DNA of 64,000 nucleotides from Hybos culiciformis (lineage: Eukaryota > Arthropoda > Insecta > Diptera > Hybotidae). Below are positions 47,781-63,339 of the stretch, piece by piece. Where the stretch lies: contig OZ023273.1 in assembly GCA_964007475.1 (NCBI GenBank), positions 39,123,525 through 39,187,524 on the forward strand. The letters are read 5' to 3'. The translations under genes and the position numbers were made by a program. Positions within the stretch are counted from its first letter, which is position 1; the number at the start of each line of letters is the position of its first letter. The notes beneath the pieces were generated by a model. That model did not search any database. It saw only the letters and a list, made by a program, of their open reading frames with translations, and had not been told where the DNA came from.

Positions 47781-50700
47781 GCTTTCAAGAGAATATAAGT
47801 AAATAAATATTATGTAATAGAATCTTGGGGAAAAAAAAAATTATCAATCGGGTAATTTTCTTTTTGGTATAAACTAGAATCTATAATTTGGTATGTAATA
47901 TTTTTTTTTTATATTTTTTTTTATAAATAACTAAGTAGTTTTATTTTAATTTAAATAGGTTTTTGGTTTTGATTTGGATGAGATGAGTTATCAATTTTTT
48001 TATTTTTTTTTGTAATTTATCATTTTTTAGATACTTTGTAGATCTCAAAAAAAATATTCTCAATTTTAGGTAATTTAAAGTTTGTTATATTATTTTTTTG
48101 TTTTTTTAAAAATTTTTGTTTTTGGAAAAATATTTTTGTTATTTTTTTTTGTATTGTTATTTTGATATTCAATATTATTTTATTATATGTATGGAATTAA
48201 TAATAATAATAATAATAATATTTTATAATATAAATTAATTGTATGATTTAATATTTGTTTTTTTTTTTTTTTATAGAAATTATTTATTTTCATTAAAAAA
48301 AAAGGTTTTTTTTTTTTCTAATATTAATGCTTTAAACAAAAAATTAAAATTAATATCAATTATTTTAATTATTATTGTGTGTGACAAAATTATTTGTAAT
48401 ACTTTAAAACCTTTGTATTCTTCGCTTCTGAATCTATAATATTGCTCTTATCTTCATTTTCGTACCACACTTCCGTGTTGAGTTATGAATATAACATTAG
48501 TATATAAATAAAATATACATGAAAATACACATACAAATTAAAAAGTATTACAAAACTTTAAATCATTCTTCTGAAAAGTTGTTATTTTCACTTGTCATAC
48601 TTTCAGTAGGGACCGTCGATATATAAATTTATATAAGAATTTTTTTTATCAATTTATTCTAAAGTTTAAAAATAAGAAAATTTACAAATATTTGAATTGA
48701 TTGTTGTTAATTATTGTGTTTCATATATATAAATGAAATTATTAAAATTTTATTATTATTTGTTAAAAAAAAATTAAAGCATTGATATTAGTAAAAAAAA
48801 AACTTTTTAAAGATTTAACTAAAAAACAAATATAATAATGATAAGTTTTGGAAAAAACATATATTCTTAATATATGGAATTAACTTGAAAACATACATAA
48901 ATATGCTTTATGGCAAAAAGTAAAAATCAATTTTATACTTTTTGTTTAAGTTTCTTGTTTTTTTTTTTTAATTAAAATGGTATTAAAAAGTTTAAATTTT
49001 TACATTTTTAAAATTTTGATTTTATTTTATTTTTTTTGAATTTAAATTTTTTCTTTCATTTTTTTTTTTTTTTGTTTTTTTTTTAAATAGTTTTCAAGTA
49101 TGGAAACAGCCTTAATAAGTACACTCTTTATTGTTTAAAAAGTATTTTTTTTTTTTTTTAATATTTTTATTTTCTTGTATAGAAAAATTAAACACTTCTT
49201 TTTTTTTTTTTTATTAAACATTATAGGTTTTTATTTTTTTTCCTCTGTTAATAATAATTTATAATTTATTTACAATAATAAAATTGTATTAACGATATTT
49301 TTTATTTGCCATTGAAAAATAGTTTTGATTTATTAAATTTTTCCATAATTGCTTCTTTTTTTTTTTTAATACAATATTATGACAATTAATAATTAATATT
49401 ATTATTTATGATATATTATGAGCTATATAATATATATATTTTATATATTTTGTTTGCTTGAAAATTGGCGTATATAGAAATAGAATGGCAACTTTTGGTT
49501 GAATGGAAAGAAAAATAAAAATTCAATATGTACTGAGTTTTAATGTTATTATTTTTTATGAGAAACTTTAAAAGGCAAATTTGAAATATTAAAGTCTAGT
49601 TTTAGATATTTAAGAAAAAATTTAAATATTTTATCTCATTGAAGTTCGAGCATAAACTAAGTTATTTTATCTCAGTAAGAATAATTAAGAAAAATTATGT
49701 TCATTTTTGATGTAATCATCGATCCATAAATAATAATATTGACAACTATGAGTACAATTTTTTTTATCACAAAACGAATTCTATTTTTTTTTCTTTGATA
49801 TAATACTTGATACTTGATTTAGTTAAATTTAGTTTGTCATAAATTTGTTACCATTCATTTAATTTTTTTATTCTGCAATAAAAGCAAAACTGAATCAGTG
49901 TATATTTAAAAAAATATAAAGGAAAAGAAAAAACATTTTTTTTGTTAGCATAAAATCATCATTTTTATGTTAATTAATATTTATTATTTATATAAATATT
50001 TTTTTCTTGAATTAACTTTTAGGCCTATTTTTGTCATCTAAAAATGGAATAAGCTAATAAATTTTTTTTCATCAGAAAATTAATTATATTATGTAGCTTT
50101 TTTTAAAAAGAACAAACAAAAAAAATTTGAAACTTCTACCCTGTTTTTAATTGATTGTGTACTGATATTAATGACCATGTTTTACTATTTTTTTTTTTAA
50201 TAACTAGAATTTAATATTTAATTTATTTTGTAAATTAATATTTATTTGAGCTTGTGCTCAATACTACTAATTTTTTTTTTTTTAAAGATTTTATAGAGTA
50301 ACTTAATTTAATTTAATTGGTTATTTCTGTCTGTTTAATCGATTCCATGCGATGTGTGTGAATGCAAAAATTAGTATAACTCAGAAAAGCTTTCTTTTAT
50401 GTTAAACAAAAACAATCTTTAATGACTTATTATCGGATTTGCTGAAATTTAGATGTCAATTAACTACTTCTAAATTTCGACATTTTATTGTGAAAATTAA
50501 ATACTTCCCATGTTATAATAATGAATTCTAAAAAGGACACAAACTTTAAAGTCATCATGACAAAATTCCCATTTGGATTTGCTGATTATAACATAATTCC
50601 CACCAGAAACGTTATAACTCTCATTGTGCGAAGTGGGAGTTAAAAAAGTGGGACATATAACGTAGAACCTTTAGAACTTTTCACCAACTTTTTAAGTTAA

Positions 50701-51843
50701 TTGAATAATTTATTTAATAATATGTATGTAAAAACCAAAAGAAGGGCCCATAGTAAAATGTTAGTTATTCAGACTTACCAGCATTTCTGTTACGCTTTCG
50801 TGCAATTATAAACTTGTCATATTGTGGCTGAAAATTAAAGTTTGATAATGTATCATTTCAATGAAACTGAAAAATTTACGTTTATAGTGCTGGTTAAAAA
50901 AAATCATCTCATAAATATTTAAAATATAACTAGATACGATAAGTTTCATGTCGTAGATTGAAAGATTTTTTTTACAATTTTCTTTGTTTTTATTTTAACT
51001 TTAAAGAATTTTTGTGTATTCATTTTAAAAACTTAATCAAAAAATTGCTGGGTCAAGAAAAACAAAAATTTCACAAAATGATTATAAGAAATTAACAAAT
51101 TAACACACTGTGTTCTGAGTAAGAATCGATTTAGAAATTTAGCTTTGTCTATAAAATCTCAAAATCTAATAAAATTTTGGCACAATCTAAATTTTTTAAA
51201 AATTTAAATTTCATTTTAAATTTTTATTTTTGTTTTTTAATAAAAAAAATTGATTGTTGCACAATTTTGTTATAATAATAAATTTACAATTTAATTTTTT
51301 TAATGTTTAGTTATCAATTTAACAAGAAAAACTGAGTGTTCTTTTTAATTTTATTTATTTTTTAATTTACTTTTTATTTTTTTATTTTTTTTTTCATTTT
51401 ACATATTTAATTTTAAGTTTTTATTTTTGGTTTTTAAACAGTGTTGTTTTCTAGGTACAAAATAGAAAATTAAAAAAAAAAAAAATTAAAAAAAATAAAC
51501 AATAAAAAGTAAAAAAAAAAATAGATTGAGGCCTAAAAAAATTTATTTATTTTATTTATACATTTTTTTTTTTTTTTTACATATTTAAATATATAATTTA
51601 ATTCATAAATTCCCTATAAATTTTTACAAATATGTTTTTTTTTTGTTTTTACAATAATTCTTAAATGTAATAAAAATTTCAATAAATTTTTGGGTTTTAT
51701 TTTTTGTTTTTTTTTTTTTTTTATTTTGAAATTAATATGCTATAAATATTTTTACAAAGTTTTCGTTTTTTTTTTCTTTTTTTTTTTTTAATAAATACGT
51801 AAGAAATTTATAATAAATATTTTTTGTTTTATAACATTTTTTT

Positions 51844-51875
<32 letters not shown>

Positions 51876-54800
51876 GATATGTCTAAGAACTATTATCTTC
51901 GTTATCATTAAAAATATTATTAAAAAAAAAAAAATTATTTTATAACTATAATGTAGGTAAGTGTTTTCTTATTAAGTATTTTTTTTAATAATGTATTCAA
52001 GACTATTTTATTTTCCAGACTAGGAAATGATATAGGCGGGAATAAAATAATAGGATGATGTGCCATACTTTAGACATAATAATTTATATATTTTTGTTTT
52101 GAAATCTAAATAATTAAAATTTTGAATTTTTGATTTGCATTATTTAGATTTTATATTTTAGGTATGTAGAATTATTATAAATAAATAAAAATACTATTGA
52201 CCATCACATTTTAAACCAAAATTTGATTACTCTTACCTGTCGACTTGACAAATAAAATAGCCTTTATTTAAAAAGAATTAAACTTATATTATTGAGAGTA
52301 TTTTAATTATATAAAATTTAAATAAATCATTGGTAAAAATCACTTATTTGTATGATAAATTTATTTAATCGTGAAAATTTTCAAGTACCTATTCATGGAA
52401 TAATACATTTTTATATATGAAATAGAAATTTGATTTTGGGTGGGAAATAAGTTAGATTCATAAATAAAACACGGAAAAATACGGAATCAAAAATTTTGAT
52501 GCTGATTTTGATGCTGATAAAAATGTATAAAAATAATTGTATTTAGTTGAGAGAATCTGAATAATGCTGAATTGAAGCATTTGTAGTCTCTAGGATCTTG
52601 TCTGACAGGTTGAAAGATATAATAATGTTACTAAAACTTAGTTCCTTATTTAATTTTTTATAATGAGAAGAAATTAACAAAATAATTATTTAAGACTTTA
52701 GAAAAAAAAAAAAAAAAATAATTTCACGTAAATTAAATTATAATTTATATTTGAAACCACCCATCAAAAAAATAATAAAAACGTAATATCACCATAGAAA
52801 TTATATCTTTTTACAATTTATATTGATAAATTTTTTTCTATTAATTACTTTTTTTTTTTCACTAACATTTTGAGTCTGTTTTGACAATAATAAAATAATT
52901 TGAGGACACACATTGTTTAAATTAATTGCAATTTATATTATTTTGATTAGTTGATGAGAAAAAAAAAATTAAAATTTAATATTTATTAATATATAAAATT
53001 TTTAAATAATTATTTCAATTTCTAGTATTAGTCACAACACAGAGTGTTTTCACTTCTCTCTTCAACATTTATGTTGCAGTTTGAGTTTGAAAATTAATAA
53101 ATTAAAACATATATAATTAAAATGTTGTTTTTTAAGTCTGGGAAAGATGACTTCTAAGAATTATAAAAAAAAAAAAAAATCTTGAGTATTACATTTTTTG
53201 ATTTGACTAGTTTAAAAATTTCTATACAGATGACTTTTCTCAATAATCTACACTTAAGCAATTTATTATAATATTCAATTCCAAAAATAATTCCAAGTTA
53301 TGTTTTAATTATATTTTAAAATGGTTTACGTTTGGTCCGATATTTTCCTCTTCTACTTCAATCTTTCGCATATCTTTTTGAGTGAATGTTATTCTTTAAT
53401 GATTGGGAAAACAGCTGTCAACATTTAGTTAATTCGAAATATGATTTGTCCAGCTATTATTAATATATTGCTTCTCGGTTTGACAGATATTAGAGTACTT
53501 AAATTAAATTTTCTATCATCAATAAGATTATAATAACTTATTTAATTTAAATTATTTGAAATTTAATGTTGGTTAAATTGAAAATTTTTCCTAATACATA
53601 TACGAAAAATATGCATTCATACAATTTTGAAGCAATATGGGGTTCTGGGATTATACAATCTTTACAAGTTTTCTTAAGAGGTATTTCCATCAAAAAATAG
53701 TAAGTATAGTTCAAAATATTAAGTAATCTTAATATACTTATAATTTTAAAAGTATTATATAATGAATTATAGATTATTAAAATGGATTGTATTTTGGGCT
53801 TTCCTGATGTGGGAAGATATTTCAAATTTTCTTTTATTGCACAAGATCCCTTTTCTTTTTAATTTATATTACACTTAAATAATTACGTCTACATCATTAA
53901 AAATCATTGTTCATTATTTAAAAACTATATATTTTTATACTTTTTCAATAACAGATGTTATTGTTAATAAAAGTTAAAACTAGTGTTTTATTTAAATATT
54001 AAATAATAGTTTTTCGTTTTAACCTGTCAAAATTTTTCCCATCTTCAATGATGTAAACGGACTGATGCATTTGAAATTTTTGAAAAAAATTTCAATATTA
54101 TTAAAATGGACGTAGTTATGATTTTTTTTTTTCAATTTATAATGAAATAAAATAAATATAAACTAAAATTAAATAAAAAGAAAAAATTTTTTTTTTTAGA
54201 TTGATAAACAATTTTTATTTAAAATTTTTGAATAGATAGAAGTATTTAATAAATATATTTTCATAATTTAAAATTAAATACTCAACAATTATTTTACTTA
54301 TAGAATAGAAGAACAAATGTATTTTTAATTATTTTTTTTTTTTTAATTATTATAATAATAATATAATATTAAATAAATTATTATATTAATTTTCTTTTTT
54401 TTTTTTCTTTTTAGGCAATTATTTTAAATAATTGTGATTTTAATTAATTTATTGTATTTTCATTTTGTCATAGTATATAATCACTTACATTAATAATAAA
54501 CATTTAATTTTATAATAATTTATTTAAGAATATTTTTAACTGATTTTTCTTTATATTTACAAAGTAATATTTAAAAAAATAAGTACAAAAGTTAAAAATA
54601 ACTAATTTTCATATAAATATAAATAAATAATAAACAGAATAATAGTTCAAAAAACACAATCGATTGATATTCTTAAAATGGGAATTTAATGTTCCCAATA
54701 TTTTAAGTTTATTTATGCACATTACTTTAGTAAATTATATTTTTCAATTCTAACTTTTAATAATAATTTGATTGAATTCTTTCTTTTTTGTTTTAATTAA

Positions 54801-56518
54801 TTTTAATGATATAGTGGAACTTTAATTTTCATTGACAAAATTTGATCATATACTATTTATATTGAATTCAATGGAAGAATATATTGAGAAAAATTAAAGA
54901 TTTTGATATATATGTGATTTAGGTAAATGCATTTAAAAGTAATACAATAATAATGAAATTGTGTTTTAGAATTCAATTCGATGAAGAATTATATATTTAT
55001 TATGTATGTGTGACAATTGCGTAAATAGCCTGTAAAAAATATTCTAATAAAATAATTAAATTTTTTAAAAATTGTTAGATTTACTCGTTAAACACAAACA
55101 CAAATAAAATATATAATTGTAATTATAAATAACAAAAATGATAGCGAAATAACATAGAATCATTATAGTAATTAATTTTTAGCTTAAAATATTATTGAAT
55201 ACAACTAATTTTTTTTTAAGTCTGCGTAGAAAAAGATTATGCATAATTTTGTTTTTATATCTACAGATTAATAAACACTTTTGCTTATAAACATATGATG
55301 TCTGTATGGTAAATTTAAATAAATTATTTACTACTACATAATTTTGTTTATTTAATGTTTCATTAAAAGACATTTAACACTTAACAGCTAAAGATACAAC
55401 CATTTAAAATATTTTTTTTTCTTTTATTAAATATTTTAGTCGTGTTCATTAATTTATAATTTTTTTAATTCTTACTTAAAACTTATTTTAATTCTTGGTA
55501 TAAAGAGCTAATATTATTATAAATTTTAATAGATTTTAATTAAAATTTTGATTGTTTATAATTAATAATTCTGATTTTTTTTTTCAGTTTGGCATAAATA
55601 TAAAATTTTATAATTTTATTCAACAATCAATTCGAATTTATGGTATGAAATTTTAAAAGCTTTTCTTAAAAAATAAATCAATTTTGAGTTTTTTTTTTTT
55701 TTTTTCTAAAAAGTTATGTACAAAAATTTTATTTTTCAATAAATTAAGTTACTTGTGTGTGTCTTTTTTTTAATAATTAAAACTAGTCTGAAAGTGAAAC
55801 GTCATTTCTTTTTTAATGTCACATATAGTCGAAGTAGAGATTTTTAAATACGTATAGAAACTATTTAATTTATTTTTATCAGTTTTTTTTTTAGTTTTGG
55901 AATTTTATTATTTGGAAAAAAAAATATAGGATTCAAATAACAAAATATTTATAAAATAAAAACTAGACTGCATATATTTTTGAATTCATGAGGCATTTTA
56001 TGTAGTTAAATTATATTATAGAAATTATAAAAAGAAAAAGAAAATTACGTAAAGATTTGAAGACAAATTCTCTTTAATTCCAACAAATTTTATAGATGTA
56101 TTTCTTCGCATTCGAAAATTTTGGCAAAATTAGAAACATTAATGTGTTCATAACTCATAACTTTTAAGAATGCTGATTAAAAAATTTCATCTTATTGTTG
56201 AGAGTATGTATATTATTTAAAAGGGTTTTATAATAAAAAAAAATCCATATTTTCGATAAACTATATACTATAACTAAGTGGTAGCTTTATTTAATCAAAG
56301 CTAATAACCACAAAATTATTTGAAATAATAAATTTAATTCATTCAAAGAAAAGTTTATTTAAGTTTTTGGGATTTTTAATAATAATTTCAACGATTGTCA
56401 TTATACAATTTTTTTTTTTTTAATTTTTCCTAAAAGGAATAATATGATTATGTTTCTTACGTATTTTTTTTGTTTATAATATTAAAAAAAAAATTGAATC
56501 ATTTGAAAGATTTAGATT
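47781..56518. other. Long AT-rich spacer, mostly featureless
   Basis: Very A/T-rich with numerous poly-T/poly-A tracts (for example 47050-type runs, 49060-49080, 51710-51790) and a TA microsatellite at 51848-51863. Part of the right end should be the 3' UTR of the ELM2-SANT gene; an AATAAA on the minus strand (plus 56354-56359) is a candidate signal. A 92-codon minus frame at 53825-53547 has a C..C spacing but no recognisable domain. Only 50779-50827 looks exon-like. Confidence 0.45.
50779..50827 (-). other. Exon-like segment with consensus splice sites
   Basis: On the minus strand, ttaattttcag precedes 49 nt and gtaagtctg follows. The phase-0 translation is PQYDKFIIARKRNRNA plus one base, a basic hydrophilic peptide in otherwise stop-rich DNA. 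It could be an exon of an unrecognised minus-strand transcript or an alternative 3' exon of the ELM2-SANT gene upstream. I do not recognise the peptide. Confidence 0.35.
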
Positions 56519-56675
56519 TTATGAATTTTTCGAACTTATATTACTACGGATGTTATTATGGTCATTCGAAGTAGATGTTACTTGGGATGAACTTGATGTT
56601 GTATTAATAATTATGGCCTCTTGAGGTCGATGTGATTTCATGTGAGCACTTCGACTTTTGACCTTATTAAAAACT
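56519..56675 (-). CDS. ELM2-SANT gene terminal exon, end of finger 2
   Basis: Reads KVFNKVKSRSAHMKSHRPQE, completing finger 2, then a Ser/Thr/Asn tail to the TAA at 56521-56519. The KVKSRSAHMKSH segment is a strong signature of the TRERF1/MIDEAS/ZNF541 C-terminal finger. The ttttttccag acceptor is strong. Confidence 0.88.
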
Positions 56676-59445
56676 CTGGAAAAAAGTAAAACATATTCTT
56701 AAGTAAATTTAATAAGCAAATTAAATACATAATTTAATTATAATATATATATATATATAAAAATATCGTTCTATGAGGAATGAAGCTTCAACACTGGTGG
56801 AAATGAAAAACATATTTTCTTCAAAAATGAACCTAAGTTTAAACCAACACGGATTACGAAAAAGATTGTTAATTAATATCAAATTTGAAGTTACTTTACT
56901 CTCCGTCGAACGATTAATCTAGTTGCAGACCAGTAATATTAAAGTTGCGTCAGAAAAATTAAAGATTTATGATAGAATTTAATTTTCTGATTTTGTTAAT
57001 ATCGTTTCTTCAGTATGTTATAAGATTAACTTATAACAATAAACATTATTTTTGTTTTTCATTTCTTTGAAGCAAATAAATGAAATAATGATTAATTTTG
57101 AATAATGATTAAATAAATAATTAAAATGTCAGCATGCGAAACCCTGTACTTGCTACTAATGTACTCATTATTACCTTTATGGCTAGACCAAATAATGTAA
57201 GACATTACATTAAGTATCAAACTTAGGTAAATAAAATGTAGACGATGATGCTACAAACTACCTTTAATTTTTTTTTTAATAGGCATCAAATCTGTAGATA
57301 AATTAAAACTGCTTGACAGTTAAAAATATGGAAAAGAAAACCTTAACCAGGTTGAAAAAGTTGAGCAATTGACTTATAAATTGTAGAACCACCATATAGA
57401 TGGCTTAAACCATAAGCTTAGGAGAGAAGCCTACTTAAATTTGCCACCTAGTTTAAGTGAATATTCTACAATAAAGTAAAACCTATATATTGTATGATTT
57501 ATATGCATATTAAATAATAAATACTAAAATTAATTACTTAATAAAATTAAAAATTTTTTAATTACCATTTACAAACTTAATACAATAATGATAATAAAAT
57601 AAAGATGAAAATAATAATAAATTATTTCTTAAAATAAAATAACATGTTGCTTGAAATTATAATAAACTCTGACAAAATTATTGTAAATTAATTATACTGC
57701 ATTCCCAATTTTTATTTAAAAATCACAGGGATTTTTAATTTTCTTTGAAATGAATAATGGGGTGATCTTACTTGCCGCACACCTTGCACGGAAAATCATC
57801 CTTTAAATTAGAATTTTGCATTAAATTATTGTTATTATTGTGACCAAACGTAAAGATGTTACCAATTGTAGAATTGCTATTTATATTTAAATGACCGTTT
57901 AATGTTAATGATGTTGCATTACTGCCATTTAATTGATAATGGTTTCTACCGATACAATGAATTCGTGTATGTCCCAAAAGAGCTGCCTTCGATGTAAAAC
58001 TCTGAAATTGGCTTGAAATTAAAATTTGAAAAAAAAAAAAAAAAAATACATTTTAAAATTAGTTAATCCGGCTCCTACTAAACAAAACAAAATTAATTAA
58101 TTTATAGAAAATAATTTGAATATTATACAAAACTAAAATTAAACTGAATTTTCTATTGTCTTGAAATGTTTTTTGTATTAACATTCAATTTAATGTTATC
58201 AAATAATAAGACTCAAACGATGAGAGAGATAATTTTAATTTAAAGACCGCATATTCAAAAAAAATTCAATTTAATTTTTAAATACATAACAAAAAAATTT
58301 TAACAATGTTATACCGGAGATTATTATAGGTTTAGATCTATATAATAATCTCTGGTTATAATACAAAGTTAATAATTTTTATCAGTTTTTATTATAATTT
58401 ACATTTATAATTAGAAAATGATAATAAATTCCGGATAACCAATTGATTAAAATAAGAAAAAAATAAAAAATAAAAATGAAGTAAATTATACTGCATCTTA
58501 AAGTACATTTTCGACTCAAATTTGTCTCAGTTGCTTAGAATTATAAAAATATTATGTTTAATGTTTAATAATTTAATTAGATTTTGATTTTACATTGGAC
58601 TCGAATTGAGTGGAATATTTAAAATTGGGTGGTTATTATGGATTACGACCGGAAATCTTACGAAAATCCTATTCTCCTTTCTATTCGAATGAAATTAGGA
58701 ATGTGTACATTCATTGAATTTCTTCAAATAGAATTTGGGAATAAAACTTTTGTAGGGTTCTTACCACGTTCGATCATAATTCATAATAAACTACCTGATT
58801 TTGGAGAATTTTTCACTTCTAAGAATTAGACATCAAGGATAATGTACTTATTTGTATTTAATAATTTTATGTTACACGTACAGCTGAGCAATCTGGCATT
58901 TCACAGACATAAGGACGATGGTCACTTAAATGCGTTTTATGTTGTCCTACAATTAAATAATGAAAAAAGTTTAAATTGTTTTTTGTTAAGATTTGATTGT
59001 AATTAAGAAAAAAATTGTTTCAAAAATATGAGTTCTGATAAAACAATTGTATAAAAATAATAAATAATAGTAAATATTTGAATGCAATAGGTGCTGAACA
59101 TAATTTCTTTTATTCTTTTAATAATCTACTTAGTATCCTATTATCAATTGAAGGCACTCACCTTCATCATCAGAATCAATATTATCTAATTGCTTTAAAT
59201 GTGTATGTTTGTAATCAATGCATAATTTTTTCCAAAAATAATATAGTTGTATACATTCACTTGATTTTTTAGTTCTAATCTGCAAAATAATCTGTACGTA
59301 AGTATATAATATTACTTTTATCTATAAAATATATATTTAAAATTAATTGAGGATTGGGTATTATACTGTTATATTACGTTTTAATATAACAATTCCTCAA
59401 TTACGAAATCCGATAAAATTTTCATGGATTTTGCCATGTGTTTGG

Positions 59446-59480
<35 letters not shown>

Positions 59481-59739
59481 TAGTTTATTACAATAATACA
59501 ATTTTTGTAAGAAACTTAATTCTAAAGCTCTAACTGCTAGGTTTTCGGCTTAATATTTTGTATGTTTAGTTTGGTTTTTTGATATCTTATTATTTATACA
59601 ATGTTTATTTTATGTTATTGTTATAATAACTAATTTTTTGTAAATTTGATATTTTAATATTTTGTTTTTTGTAAATTGGAAAACGCATTTTGGTATCTGA
59701 TTGTTTTGATATTTTTATCTAAATCTCTTTTCTTTTTTT

Positions 59740-59777
<38 letters not shown>

Positions 59778-62700
59778 AATTAAATATGCATAAATAAAGT
59801 ACAAATAAAATTAGAAAAATTGAATTTTTTAGTACGCTCAGCACACGGATGCTGTACTATGAAAAAGGAGCCAATTTACACATTTTGGTTTTTTTTTCTT
59901 GGGAAAGAAATAGGCATGCATATTCATTTTTGTTAAAGAGTTAAAGAATCCGTGGTACTTTGTGCAAAAGCTAGATACTATACGCCCAATGCACAAGTAC
60001 AAATGCTTAAATAAAACTAAACCTTATTGAAATATTATTTATTTCCTTAAATTTACTATAATATTTTTTGTTACCTCATTAGAAATCCGATAAAAATCTT
60101 TTCCATACTTTTCGAGGCCCTTAAGGAATGCTTCTACTTCAAACGGTGTCCATTTTAAATGCACTGAATTTGATGGCGATTGTAATAAATTTAAAACTGC
60201 TGAATGTGTATCACCAAATGATTCTAATAATGCTTTTAAAGCAACTTCTTCTGAATGAAAACCAAGAGGAACTGCTGATGATTTACTCAATTCAATAAAG
60301 CGTATTAATGATTTCTCATCTCCTACATTATTTGTTTTTATACTTGGATTCCACATTAATTCATCGCGCTCCCTTCTAACATAGATATTACAACATTGTG
60401 GTATCGTTGCTTGATATGCTGTTCCAATATTAACTTTAGAATCATCCAAAAATGCTACTAAACTAGCTGCATCTTCGAACTCATCACCTAGTGTTAATGT
60501 TTCTTGTACTATTGATCTAGGCAAATTAGCATATAAGCCAGATGCTTTTCGATCTGGGTTTAAAATTGGTGCAGGAGTATAATGTGTAGTGGATGGTCGT
60601 CTCAATTTCGATCTATAAACTTCTTGTTTTTTAGGTATAAAAGTTGTAGAATTTGTCCCGTGACGAAGTCGTCTCTTCAATATGGAACTAGATATTTGTG
60701 AATTTTGTAAAGGAGTGTTATTAGTTGTACTGTTGCCCTGATTTCCTTGTGTTGTAGATTGGAATAGTCTATATTGCTGATGATTACCACTGTTGCATAC
60801 AAAATTTGTACTGCTTATACTAATAGAATTATTTGATATTGTTGAATTAATGAAGTTGTCTTTTATTTCGTTTTGTTGAAAATCATTCTGTTGGACTGGC
60901 ATAGTTACAGGTAATTGTTGATGTTGTTGTGAATTAGATTGATTTTGTTGTTGAATAAATGTGGAATTATTAACAAAAATTTCGTTAGTTGTTTTGACAC
61001 GTTTTGCAGGACAATTATACAATTGAATTGGGTCAAGCTTTTGTAATTGAATATGTTGTTGCTGAGAATGTTGTTGCTGATTTGGTATTTGCTGTAATAA
61101 AATTTTCTGATGACCAAAATCTTTCGGAGACGACGATAATAATGGATCATCAGAATTAGGCATCATTTGAGATTGTAATGTTAAAGTAGGCAAATAATAT
61201 AAATCAATGTCATTTTCTGTTTGACCATCATTGGTACCTCTACTAGTTGGCAATACATCACGTAACACTTCTTTAACTTCATCGGCATTACCAATTGCAG
61301 AACTAAAGAATGATTCAGATAATGGAGAATTGGGGTTATTGGATTCATCTAAAAAATTTTGTGCTTCATCTAAAAATGATAAATTTTGTTCGGTAAATTC
61401 TTTCAAATCATCATCACAATGTTCACTGCCATCATTTAGAAGATCTTCAACCTTCACTTCACTATCAAATACATCTGATTGCGAACAGTCGTCTTTAAAA
61501 AAATGCTCATTATCTCCAAGGACACTTTTACTTTCTTCATATAATTCATTTTTTAGTTTTAAAATTTTTTCACTTTCAGTTAATTCGGAATCATCATCAT
61601 TTGATGTATTTTTTGTTGTATAAAATTGACTAGATTGTGTATTATCACTAATAAAATTGACTGTGGTTTTATCATCAAAAAACGAACTTGCATCAGGAAA
61701 ATGATGAGAATCATCTAAAAATGGTGATGATTGTGTTACCGCTTCATGACTAGCTGGAGGTGTTGGATATGCCAAAGGTGATGGTAATGGTGAAACAGAT
61801 GATGTACCATTTGTTTGCGGTGAATTTACTATTGCATTCTGCTGTTGATGTTGTTGTTGCTGATTATGGCAATTATAAAGAACAAAATCCTTGGAATGAA
61901 AAGTATTACTAAATTCAGCTAAACTTGGTAAGACATCTGGCATTTGTTGTTTTGATTGATAATTTGATAAATGATCGCTATTGTTATTATTAATATTATT
62001 ATTACTATTATTATTGTTTGTTACTGAACAGATTCTCTCCTAAAAAATATAAAAATATCATTTTTAATATATAAATATGTGTGTTAAAATTGAAACAAGT
62101 ATAAAAAACTGTTGAGGTTCGATATTTTTTGCAGTAAGGAACTTATTTCCCTGAATATCCCGTAACTCAAGAATCATATAGTGAATTGCTTTTTGATGGG
62201 ATGGTAGTAAAATTTTAAATAGTTTGAAATGAGGCTCTTAATCAGAGGTCGCGCTCTGACAAATCTACCGGCCCCAAAATAAATTGTGAAATGAAATGGC
62301 ATTGAAGAAAGATGTTAAGAAAAAACTAAATTTACAAATTTAAATTTTTACAATATTGTCGATATAAATATTATAATGTAGATTATATTCATATTCTCTG
62401 TACTTTTCTCATCCTTAGTTTTGTTTTAGTACACACATACACGTAATTATGTTATCACGCCTGTACGTTCTCTAAAACCTTAAATATAATGCAGTCGATT
62501 GACATAAATCTTTCACACAACGTGTATCTCGGCAAAGGAAGGTTGTGTTCATAGTGCAGTTTTTTTTACAAAATTATTAATTGACATAATATAAATATTT
62601 GGCAGAACTTATTGTTTTCCGAACAAATATTTTCATATATGAAATGTATTCAACAGCATCAAAGACTCTATTTTTCCCAGCGTCTAAAACTGTTCTCAAT

Positions 62701-62987
62701 TATTGGACTTGTTTTTGTCATTTCAAACTTAGTATGGACGCAATTTGGAATGGAAGATAGAATTTTTTATTGAAATGAAAACATTTGGAAGCATTTTAAA
62801 TTTTGAAGAGATAAAATATATTCCAAAGCCAGTCAAAAAAGATTACTTTTCTCTAAAATATTGACGCACAATACATTAACTATTTTCAATCATAACACAA
62901 GTTTATACTAAATGTAAATCAAAAAGTGAAAATCAACTTACTTTATTATTATGGTTTCTAACATTATTATGATTATTATTATTACTA

Positions 62988-63018
<31 letters not shown>

Positions 63019-63060
63019 TATTATTATTATTATTGGTATTACTATTAATATTATTATTAA

Positions 63061-63106
<46 letters not shown>

Positions 63107-63216
63107 ATTACTATTATTACTGTTATTATTATTACAATTACTATTATTATTACTATTATTATTATTATTATTATTATTACTATTATTATTATTATTATTA
63201 TTACTATTATTATTAC

Positions 63217-63258
<42 letters not shown>

Positions 63259-63261
63259 TAC

Positions 63262-63339
<78 letters not shown>

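Noticed and set aside
53547..53825. Minus-strand frame of 92 codons with a CKDC motif
   Set aside because: Single C-x2-C without partner Cys/His, no splice or start context; probably chance.
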